Shown here one piece after another: positions 51,974 to 59,840 of a DNA stretch of 64,000 bases. This DNA comes from Bacteroidetes bacterium GWF2_33_16 (GTDB lineage: Bacteria > Bacteroidota > Bacteroidia > Bacteroidales > UBA12077): the NCBI GenBank assembly GCA_001768565.1, contig MEOE01000014.1, positions 1-64,000 on the forward strand. Reading direction: 5' to 3'. The notes under the pieces are model-generated. The model was not told where the DNA came from. It ran no database searches and was given only the letters and a program-made list of their open reading frames with translations. Every line of letters starts with the position of its first letter. The stretch's first letter is position 1. A program made the position numbers and the translations under genes.

Positions 51974-52882
51974 ATGAAAACTCTACTTGCTCTAATTCTT
52001 AGTGTAATAGTTTCTATTTCTGTTTTAGCACAGAAAAGAATCGATATTTTTACCTTATCTGGTAATTATAATTTTATGAGTACCTCCGATACTGCTGATA
52101 CTAAAAACAGTGAGTCAGCTATTATGGCAAACCTGGTTTTACCTATTGTACTCAAAGATTCGTCGGTTTGGTACACAAGTGTCGATTACCAGTATTTTGC
52201 AGTTAATAATGAGCCAACAGCAACTTCGCTTCAAGATAAATTTAATTTGCATGGAATAATTCTTCGAACAGGTTTGATTTATAAGCTTAGCTCAAAGACA
52301 AACATTCAGGTTTTGTTTGCGCCTCGATATATGACCGATTTTAATGCTTCGTTTTCTAACTCGTTACAACTTGGTGGTGTACTTATGTTCGAAAAAGTAA
52401 AAAGTCCAACCTATACTTACCGGGTTGGAGTTTTTTATAATCAGGAGTTTTTTGGTCCATATGTTGTGCCGGTGTTCTATCTCGACTGGAGTGTTACAAG
52501 CAAGTTTAAAATCAATGGTTTAATTCCAATTTATGGTAAAGTATATTATCAGCCTAACCAAAACTTTTCAGCCGGCTTGCACTTTATTGGATTAACAACA
52601 ACATACAGAATAAATGAAACCAACCTGGAAAATTATTATGTCGATCGACGCAGTATAGATTTGTCATTATTCTCAAATATTCATCTTTTCGATAATCTCT
52701 TTATTGAAGGTCGTTTGGGATATTCACTTTCTAAAGATTATGGATTATTTAAAGAAAATGATAAGATTACATTAGGATTACCTCTTGTAAATATTGGCGA
52801 CGATAGGGATCGACAAAACAATGAATTTGGCGGGAGTTTGTTTGTTCATTTGAAGTTGTCATATAGTTTGCCACTCAAATAA
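51974..52882 (+). CDS. Predicted outer-membrane protein (DUF6268-like)
   Basis: A 302-residue secreted protein: signal peptide MKTLLALILSVIVSISVLA before QKRIDI, then repeated beta-strand hairpins rich in aromatic residues (WYTSVDYQYFAV, GVFYNQEFFGPYVVP) and an end HLKLSYSLPLK. The pattern resembles the DUF6268 barrel family of Bacteroidota by eye. It is 28 nt upstream of the ZIP/CNMP gene and may share its transcript. Confidence 0.6.
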   Translation: MKTLLALILSVIVSISVLAQKRIDIFTLSGNYNFMSTSDTADTKNSESAIMANLVLPIVLKDSSVWYTSVDYQYFAVNNEPTATSLQDKFNLHGIILRTGLIYKLSSKTNIQVLFAPRYMTDFNASFSNSLQLGGVLMFEKVKSPTYTYRVGVFYNQEFFGPYVVPVFYLDWSVTSKFKINGLIPIYGKVYYQPNQNFSAGLHFIGLTTTYRINETNLENYYVDRRSIDLSLFSNIHLFDNLFIEGRLGYSLSKDYGLFKENDKITLGLPLVNIGDDRDRQNNEFGGSLFVHLKLSYSLPLK

Positions 52883-52910
52883 TTTTTTAAACTGAATCAA
52901 AACTGGTCTT

Positions 52911-54404
52911 ATGAAGAGAATATTTAAGAAGATTATTTTCTTTATTTTCTTTTTTATAGCATTTATTCCCGTAATATATGCAAATGAAGATATTCAATTG
53001 ACCATTGAAGAGCCATCCACAAAATTTATGTTTTGGGCTTTTCTGCTTGGTGGTTTAAGTGCAATTTCTTTAGTTATTGGTTCTGTTTTGGGATTGATTT
53101 GGAAACCTTCGCCACGGATTACAGCAGGATTTACCGCATTTGGCGCTGGTGCATTGCTTGCTGCATTGAGTGTTGAGCTTATTGCTCCTACAGTAATCGA
53201 ATTTGTCGAGAGCAATCACGCTCCCATAGGTGAAACAACTGGCCATGATATGTTTTTAGAGTTTACATTCTTAATTGTTGGATGTGTAATTGGAGGTGTT
53301 TTATTTTATTTTATGAATGAAGCTTTAAATAGCAAAGGTGGATATTTGCGTAAAGCATCGACAACAATTGCATACTTCAATCATTTGCGTAACAAAAGAA
53401 CCCGACTGGCATTAAAACGTTTTTCAAAAATAAAACTAATCAGATCGATTCCGGCCACTCATATGGATATTTTGGTACAGCATATTCGTCAGGTTCATTT
53501 TAGAAAGGGACATTATCTATTTCATAAGGGAGATATAACTAATCGTATTTACTTTATTGAAAGTGGAGAAGTAAATCTTGTATACAATAACGATAAAGAT
53601 CATTTAATTAAAGATAATGAAATTGTTGGTGAAACAGCTTTCTTAATTCATGACCCAATTTTATATGATGCAATCGCCAGTACAGATGTAAAAGCCTTTG
53701 AATTAACCCAGAATGATTTTAACCAATTGCGCGATACTTGCCCCGAATTACAGGAAATAATCGGCCTTTATGCAAGGAATGAATTATTGCACGATCTAGG
53801 CCAAATGAATGGAGAAAGTGAAAATCATATGGATGCAAAAGAATGGACAATAGAAGCATCAAAGCATGTTCACCAGCATTCATATATACCTACACAGAAA
53901 GAGATTAATGATCATGCCCAAAAACAAACATCTGCACCATTATCTATTTGGTTGGGAATATTCCTTGATGGTATTCCCGAAAGTTTTGTTATTGGAGCAG
54001 GATTTTTAATAATACTTGCATCCAAAGGATCGCTTGATTCACTCTCATTTTCTTCAGTAATTCCATATACTTTAATTGCCGGACTTTTCTTATCCAACCT
54101 GCCCGAAGCTATGTCGAGTAGTATTGGTATGAAAAAAATGGGATGGAAACCATTTAAAATTCTTAGTTTATGGAGTTCACTAATGATTATGACTGCAGTC
54201 GGTGCTGTTTTTGGATACTACTATGGAGCAGTAATCCCAAATTATATCGAAATAGGAGTTGAGGGTGTTGCATCTGGTGCTATGCTTACCATGATTTCTC
54301 AAACAATGATTCCTGAAGCGGTACATATTGGGGGAAGTAAAGTTACTGGATTAAGTACATTAGCCGGATATTTGTCTGCTGTTGCTTTTAAGGTTTTCGA
54401 ATAA
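52911..54404 (+). CDS. ZIP-like membrane protein with inserted cyclic-nucleotide-binding domain
   Basis: A 497-residue protein. Residues 1-140 carry a signal-like helix and three membrane helices; 170-295 form a cyclic-nucleotide-binding (CNMP) domain (FRKGHYLFHKGDITNRIYFI, then GEVNLVY, DNEIVGETAFL); 340-497 hold five membrane helices with FLDGIPESFVIG and MLTMISQTMIPEA, in the places of the ZIP HxxPEG and HExPHE metal motifs. The His residues of those motifs are replaced, so metal transport is uncertain. A ligand-gated channel or transporter is inferred. Followed 32 nt later by a SemiSWEET. Confidence 0.85.
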   Translation: MKRIFKKIIFFIFFFIAFIPVIYANEDIQLTIEEPSTKFMFWAFLLGGLSAISLVIGSVLGLIWKPSPRITAGFTAFGAGALLAALSVELIAPTVIEFVESNHAPIGETTGHDMFLEFTFLIVGCVIGGVLFYFMNEALNSKGGYLRKASTTIAYFNHLRNKRTRLALKRFSKIKLIRSIPATHMDILVQHIRQVHFRKGHYLFHKGDITNRIYFIESGEVNLVYNNDKDHLIKDNEIVGETAFLIHDPILYDAIASTDVKAFELTQNDFNQLRDTCPELQEIIGLYARNELLHDLGQMNGESENHMDAKEWTIEASKHVHQHSYIPTQKEINDHAQKQTSAPLSIWLGIFLDGIPESFVIGAGFLIILASKGSLDSLSFSSVIPYTLIAGLFLSNLPEAMSSSIGMKKMGWKPFKILSLWSSLMIMTAVGAVFGYYYGAVIPNYIEIGVEGVASGAMLTMISQTMIPEAVHIGGSKVTGLSTLAGYLSAVAFKVFE

Positions 54405-54436
54405 TTGGTTTAATCTGTAAATTAATAAATACATAA

Positions 54437-54691
54437 ATGAATCTTATTACAATTCTTGGATTGGTTGCTGCAAGCTTAACTACAGGGTCTTTTTTACCTC
54501 AGGCAATAAAAGCTATTAAAACAAAACATACCAAGGATTTATCTCTTGGAATGTATAGTGTTTTAACTTCGGGTATTGTATTGTGGTTGATTTATGGAAT
54601 ACTTGTTAATGATATCCCTATTATTGCATCAAATTGTGTTACCTTGGTTTTTACATCAGCCATTCTTTTTCTTAAGTTGAGGTATAAGTAA
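54437..54691 (+). CDS. SemiSWEET sugar transporter
   Basis: An 84-residue triple-helix-bundle transporter that dimerises to move sugars. PQ-loop motif SFLPQAIKAIKTK near residue 18 and a second TM with LGMYSVLTSGIVLWLIYG are the family marks. It is 32 nt downstream of the ZIP/CNMP gene, on the same strand, so it may be co-transcribed. Confidence 0.92.
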   Translation: MNLITILGLVAASLTTGSFLPQAIKAIKTKHTKDLSLGMYSVLTSGIVLWLIYGILVNDIPIIASNCVTLVFTSAILFLKLRYK

Positions 54692-54876
54692 TTGCTCACA
54701 TATTTATTGAATAGTTGGTTATTACTTTTACTAAATAGTAGTATAATAGTATGCTGCCATCCCTAAAGTGAGAAAACAATATCATTGTTTCTAAAAATAA
54801 TATGAGAGAAACTTAAAATAAACCCAAGGCAAATTTTATAGTCTATTTAATTAAAATATCTATAAATAAAAAGAAC

Positions 54877-54884
54877 TACTTTTG
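54877..54884 (+). promoter_or_regulatory. Candidate -7 element of the DMT transporter gene
   Basis: TACTTTTG fits TAnnTTTG, leader about 18 nt before ATG 54908. No clear TTG upstream. A short hairpin AAACAAT-ATC-ATTGTTT lies at 54774-54790. Confidence 0.45.
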
Positions 54885-54907
54885 CCGTTGTATTTGAAAC
54901 ATAACAC

Positions 54908-55843
54908 ATGCTGAAATCCCCACTTAAAGGTTATAGTTTTGCACTCTTGGCAACTCTTGCAGGATCTACAGTTTATATTTTTAGTAAGGCGGCACTATCT
55001 GAAATAAGCTTACCACAATTTGGCTTTTATTGGTTTTCGTTAGCTATATTTTGGAATGCAGCATATGCTTTTAGCACACCTGAACATCGAAGATTCAAAG
55101 CTATCTCAAAGCAATCACTTAAGGTCATGTTATGGATTGGTTTAATAGAAATTGTGGCAACAACAACTTTTTATGCAGCAATTTCAGTAGCGTCAAATGC
55201 AGCAATCCCTTCGTTTTTAAGAAATATGGAATATATCTTTGTTGCGGTTATGGGTGTTTTATTGTTGGGTGAGCGTTTTGCTAAGCTTGAAATGCTTGGT
55301 GTTATATTAACACTGGTAGGCGTTTTGGTAATTAGCTATCACAAAGATACATCGCTACAATCGTTTGTAACCGGAACTTCTGGTTTAATGGTTGTTAGTA
55401 CTATATTCTATGCTATACGTACAATATCCGCAAAAAAACATATTGAAACAGTTACACCTATTATGTTAGCTATAAATAGAGCCGTGTTCTTATTTGTATT
55501 TGCCGCAATTCTTTTATTCATTCTTAATCAGAGTATAGTAATTTCCCGTTTTGCATTTATCAATATTTTAATTGGTTCCTTTTTAGGTCCTTTTCTTACT
55601 TCGCTTGGGCAATATAATGCATTAAAACATATCGAAGCATCACGATCGGCTATTTTGCAAAGTTCAACAGCTTTGTTCGTACTTTTAGGAGCTTATATGT
55701 ATTTTGGAAAACTCCCTTTAGCTTATCAAATTGTAGGTGGATTATTTACAATAATTGGAGCTATTTTACTTATTATTGGCCGAAGAATTCATTTTAAATG
55801 CCTATATACCAGAAAGGCCACCATTGGCATAAAGCAAACGTAA
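54908..55843 (+). CDS. EamA/DMT family exporter
   Basis: A 311-residue protein with about ten membrane helices in two EamA repeats (KGYSFALLATLAGSTVYIFSK start; second repeat from about 150). Drug/metabolite transporters of this type export metabolites, often amino acids or toxic compounds. It is 1 nt upstream of truA, so the two are co-transcribed though unrelated. Substrate unknown. Confidence 0.85.
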   Translation: MLKSPLKGYSFALLATLAGSTVYIFSKAALSEISLPQFGFYWFSLAIFWNAAYAFSTPEHRRFKAISKQSLKVMLWIGLIEIVATTTFYAAISVASNAAIPSFLRNMEYIFVAVMGVLLLGERFAKLEMLGVILTLVGVLVISYHKDTSLQSFVTGTSGLMVVSTIFYAIRTISAKKHIETVTPIMLAINRAVFLFVFAAILLFILNQSIVISRFAFINILIGSFLGPFLTSLGQYNALKHIEASRSAILQSSTALFVLLGAYMYFGKLPLAYQIVGGLFTIIGAILLIIGRRIHFKCLYTRKATIGIKQT

Positions 55844-55844
55844 A

Positions 55845-56660
55845 ATGATAAGATACTTCTTTCATATTGGATATAATGGAATAAACTACAGAGGTTGGCA
55901 GCGACAACGTAAAGATGTTGTTACCGTGCAAGCTGTAATAGAAGAAAAACTCCGAATCCTATTTAAAAAGCATATTACAACACTTGGGTGCGGTAGAACA
56001 GATGCCAAAGTACATGCTATGCAGTATTTTTTTCATATTGATATTGAAAATGAATTTAACAGAGATGTTTTGTTTTTATTAAACAAAATGCTGCCTAACG
56101 ACATTTCTATTTTTGATATAATTAAAATGGATGGTGAGCCTCATGCTCAGTATGATGCATTTGAGAGAACGTATGATTATTTCATTCATACAGTTAAAGA
56201 TCCTTTTTTAAGCGATTTTAGTTCATTATATTTAATTAATGATTTGAACATAGATAATATGAGAAAAGCAGTAGCTCTATTGCCAAAGTACGACGATTAC
56301 AGAGCTTTATGCAAATCACCCGATAAGCATAATAATACAAATAGTAAGGTTACATCAGCAAAACTTTTTACCAATCCCGCAGGGGATAAAATTCGTTTTC
56401 AGATTACAGCAAATAAATTTTTAAAAGCAATGGTTCGCATTATAGTGGGTAAGTTAATTGAAATAGGAACCGGTGAGCTAACCGTTGCAGAATTTGAAAA
56501 TAAATTAAAAAGTCAGATAGCGCCACTAACTGTAAAGCCTGCATACCCGCAAGGATTATATCTCACTAAAGTAACATATCCTTTTCTCGATATTCCAGCT
56601 CGTACTGAATGGTTAGATAGATTGCACAATACATCAGATAATTACTGGAAACAATTATAA
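55845..56660 (+). CDS. truA: tRNA pseudouridine synthase TruA
   Basis: Makes pseudouridine at positions 38-40 of tRNA anticodon stems. 271 residues with the catalytic Asp D53 in GCGRTDAKVHA, a YDAFERTYDYFIH segment and LKAMVRIIVGKLIEIG. Length is normal. It follows the DMT gene with 1 nt between them. Confidence 0.95.
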   Translation: MIRYFFHIGYNGINYRGWQRQRKDVVTVQAVIEEKLRILFKKHITTLGCGRTDAKVHAMQYFFHIDIENEFNRDVLFLLNKMLPNDISIFDIIKMDGEPHAQYDAFERTYDYFIHTVKDPFLSDFSSLYLINDLNIDNMRKAVALLPKYDDYRALCKSPDKHNNTNSKVTSAKLFTNPAGDKIRFQITANKFLKAMVRIIVGKLIEIGTGELTVAEFENKLKSQIAPLTVKPAYPQGLYLTKVTYPFLDIPARTEWLDRLHNTSDNYWKQL

Positions 56661-56823
56661 ATTCAAATGAATTTTTGAAGAAAAAGATAGATAAAAAAAT
56701 AATTAAGTAGTATCTATTTGAAATCGTATGGTTAATTTTTACATTTATAGGTGTTTAAAAATAATATTGGTTCTCTAATAGAACTTAACTCTTAATATAA
56801 ATGTTATACTAACCCATTTAATT

Positions 56824-57522
56824 ATGAAAAGCAAGCTATTACTTCTAACATTACTTTTTTTTGGATTATGTAATTCGATTTTTGCTCAGGATATTTTACT
56901 TTTAAAAAATGGTGACGAACTAAAAGTTATTGTTTCAGAAGTTTCTTTGGATGTGATTAAATATAAAAAATTCGAAAATCCTGACGGTCCATTGTATCTT
57001 ATTGAGAAAGAAAAAGTAGCAATGATTACTTATAAGAATGGATCAAAAGATGTATTTTCTGAAATGCCAATAGTACAAAAAGAAGAACAACAGCCCATTC
57101 AACAGCAAAAAAGCTATAAGGTATTAACAGAAAAAAGAGGGATTGTAAAACAAAATGGTATTACAATTAAAAAGAACGAAATAAGAACTATTATGTCTGA
57201 AAACACCGATGCATTGAATTTATATAATTCGGGTCAGAGTTTAATTCTTGCAGGAGAAGTATTTAGTTATGCTGGTTTAGGTATTGTATTGATCGCTGCG
57301 GTAGTCGAAAATAGAAATGTTTACAAAGATAATGTTGCTGCTATGGTTGGAGTTATTGGTGGCGTTGCTTGTCTTGGAACAAGCATGGTTGTTACTTTTA
57401 CTGGGAGAAATAAAATAAAAAAATCAGTCAATCTTTATAATTCAGACTTGAAGCAACAATCATCATATCAGATTGGATTGGGTTTAAATCAGAATGGAGT
57501 TGCCCTTGTATATAAATTCTAG
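56824..57522 (+). CDS. Secreted/membrane protein of unknown function
   Basis: A 232-residue protein: signal peptide MKSKLLLLTLLFFGLCNSIFA, then a strand-rich region DILLLKNGDELKVIVSEVS that recurs in Bacteroidota envelope proteins, a Gln-rich linker (EEQQPIQQQKS), one or two membrane helices (about 140-190) and a C-terminal strand ending LVYKF. The QSLILAGEVFSYAGLGIVLI helix suggests a membrane anchor. I do not recognise a function. Confidence 0.65.
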   Translation: MKSKLLLLTLLFFGLCNSIFAQDILLLKNGDELKVIVSEVSLDVIKYKKFENPDGPLYLIEKEKVAMITYKNGSKDVFSEMPIVQKEEQQPIQQQKSYKVLTEKRGIVKQNGITIKKNEIRTIMSENTDALNLYNSGQSLILAGEVFSYAGLGIVLIAAVVENRNVYKDNVAAMVGVIGGVACLGTSMVVTFTGRNKIKKSVNLYNSDLKQQSSYQIGLGLNQNGVALVYKF

Positions 57523-57555
57523 ATTTTATTCTTATTTAAAAATTATCCAGATTTT

Positions 57556-57563
57556 TATTTTTG
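57556..57563 (+). promoter_or_regulatory. Candidate -7 element of the phosphatase pair
   Basis: TATTTTTG fits TAnnTTTG, 26 nt before ATG 57590. No TTG at the right distance. Confidence 0.35.
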
Positions 57564-57589
57564 TTATTAAATAGATTAAAATATAGATT

Positions 57590-59812
57590 ATGATACTCAA
57601 ACTACGTGTAGTTGTTTATTTATTAGTCCTGATTATACCCTTTTCGGGATTATCCCAAAATATTGACAGTTTAAATAATATAATTAGCAAATCACAATCT
57701 GATTCGGCAAAAATAGAAGCCTGTTGGCAATTAGCCGATTTTTATTATTATGACAATCCAGATACAGCCATATTCTATTATACAAAAGCAATAGAAATTG
57801 GGAAAAAGACAGAACTACAATCACTATTGTTTAATACACAAACCTATCTTTTTAATCTTTTTATAGATCAATCAAATTATTTTAGTGCAAAGCAAATCGC
57901 CATTGATGCTTTATTAACTGCCGAAACCATTAATGATTCATTATTGATTTCTCAAGCTCACAGTAATATGGGAAATCTATATATGTATATTGAGTTAAAT
58001 GATAAGGCACTGAGTCATCTTTTGCAAGCAATTAAAATTTATCCGATAGAAACAAATCCTGCTGAAATTGGTAAGCTTTATGGCAGACTTGGTAATCTTT
58101 ATCTTTTTATTGAAGATTTTGATGATGCTGAAAAATCATATTTGAAAGCTATTGAATTTTTTAAACAACAAAATGTTCAGAGAGGTATAATTATTTCAAC
58201 TCAGAATTTAGGTATTATAGAGAAAAGGAAAAAGAATTTTGATAAGGCTTTAGAGTATTACACTGATGCTTTAAATGGTTATACTGAATTGAAGAATACT
58301 CTGGGTGTTGCTCAATGTATGGCCAATATGGGAAACATCTATATTGAGAAGAAAGAATACTATAAGGCACTCTCTAATTTTCATGCTGCATTAAAAATCT
58401 TTATTGATCAAAAGCAGATTATTGATGAAATAGTATGTTATTCCGAAATTGCTAATTTATATTTTAAGATTAAAAAGTTTGATTTAGCATTCGATTATAT
58501 TAGTAAAGCAAATGATCGGTCTAAATTGTTACCCGATAATACAGGTACACAACTATCCATATTATACCAACTGCAAGAGATTTATGCTGCTTCTGGCGAT
58601 TCTTCAAATGCATACAAATATCTTAAAGATTATCAGGTTTTAAACGATACATTAGTTAATCAGAATTCGCAGCGAAGAATAGAAACACTTAAAATGCAGT
58701 ACGATTTTGAACAAAAAGAGAAAGATATTCAGCTTTTAACTATTGAAAACGAGCTTAAGGAAACAGAGCTGAAAAGGAAAAGTGTTTTTCAAATATTGTA
58801 TTTGGTGTTTATAGGAATGGCCATTTTCGCATTGTCAGTTTTGTTTTTCCTTTTCAGGCTTAAAAGAAAAGCAAACATTGCATTGGAACATAAGAATGCA
58901 GAAATAATGCAACAGAAAGAAGAGATTGAATCGCAACGCGATGAGATTGAAGCACAGCGCGATATGGTATATGGGCAGAAGATTGATTTAGAAATAATTC
59001 ACTCAAAAATTTCCCAAAGCATCGAATATGCACAGATAATTCAATCATCTATTTTACCCGATCCCGAAATTCTGAAAGAAAGAGTTTCTGATTTTTTTGT
59101 TTTCTATAAGCCAAAAGATGTTGTTAGTGGTGATTTTTATTGGTGGGCTAATGTAGAAAATAATACTGTTATAACAGCGGTTGATTGCACAGGTCATGGT
59201 GTTCCGGGTGCATTTATGAGTATGCTCGGTATTTCATTCTTACGCGAAATAGTAATGAAAGAGTATATTACTCATCCGGGAGTAATTTTACGGAAACTAC
59301 GTAAGGAAATTGTTAAAAGCTTAAACCAGAAAGACGAACTGGGAGCCCCACGTGATGGTATGGATATGGCACTAATTAGCATTAATCATGAAACCAATAT
59401 GATGGAGTTTGCCGGGGCGCATAACCCTGTTTATATTATTAGCAAAACAATTCAGAAACCTGATAATAAATCATTTCAGTTATACACTCTTGATGGAGTA
59501 GATGAAAAACTTCTTGAAATTAAACCTGATAAAATGCCAATCGCTATATATCATCGAATGGATTCGTTTACTAATCAGGAAATTCAGTTGCAAAAGGGAG
59601 ATCAGATTTATATGTTTAGCGATGGTTATGTTGATCAATTTGGTGGCGAGGATAAAAAACGTTTTATGAATGGAGCTTTTAGAGAACTACTTCTTAAAAT
59701 AGCAAATAAACCAATGGAAACACAAAAAGAAATAATTGAAAATACATTCGAATTCTGGAAAGGCGATACCGAACAAATAGATGATATAGTAGTAGTTGGA
59801 ATTAAGATTTAG
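57590..59812 (+). CDS. TPR-SpoIIE-type protein phosphatase, copy 1
   Basis: A 740-residue membrane sensor-effector. A signal peptide is followed by an extracytoplasmic TPR array of about eight repeats (to about 350), a coiled region, one membrane helix (about 400-420, ILYLVFIGMAIFALSVLFFLF), a coiled coil with repeated QRDEIEAQRD, and a PP2C-type SpoIIE domain (about 490-740) with metal-binding GDFYWW, VDCTGHGVPG and a final DDIVVVG. Such proteins dephosphorylate anti-sigma or STAS-type partners; the partner here is unknown. The next gene is a close paralogue. Confidence 0.9.
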   Translation: MILKLRVVVYLLVLIIPFSGLSQNIDSLNNIISKSQSDSAKIEACWQLADFYYYDNPDTAIFYYTKAIEIGKKTELQSLLFNTQTYLFNLFIDQSNYFSAKQIAIDALLTAETINDSLLISQAHSNMGNLYMYIELNDKALSHLLQAIKIYPIETNPAEIGKLYGRLGNLYLFIEDFDDAEKSYLKAIEFFKQQNVQRGIIISTQNLGIIEKRKKNFDKALEYYTDALNGYTELKNTLGVAQCMANMGNIYIEKKEYYKALSNFHAALKIFIDQKQIIDEIVCYSEIANLYFKIKKFDLAFDYISKANDRSKLLPDNTGTQLSILYQLQEIYAASGDSSNAYKYLKDYQVLNDTLVNQNSQRRIETLKMQYDFEQKEKDIQLLTIENELKETELKRKSVFQILYLVFIGMAIFALSVLFFLFRLKRKANIALEHKNAEIMQQKEEIESQRDEIEAQRDMVYGQKIDLEIIHSKISQSIEYAQIIQSSILPDPEILKERVSDFFVFYKPKDVVSGDFYWWANVENNTVITAVDCTGHGVPGAFMSMLGISFLREIVMKEYITHPGVILRKLRKEIVKSLNQKDELGAPRDGMDMALISINHETNMMEFAGAHNPVYIISKTIQKPDNKSFQLYTLDGVDEKLLEIKPDKMPIAIYHRMDSFTNQEIQLQKGDQIYMFSDGYVDQFGGEDKKRFMNGAFRELLLKIANKPMETQKEIIENTFEFWKGDTEQIDDIVVVGIKI

Positions 59813-59840
59813 CCTGAGTATAGTTATTTAATTTGGGATT

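Noticed and set aside
54774..54790. Small hairpin AAACAAT-ATC-ATTGTTT as a terminator
   Set aside because: No T run follows and the stem is weak and A/T-rich, so neither a terminator nor a regulator site can be claimed.
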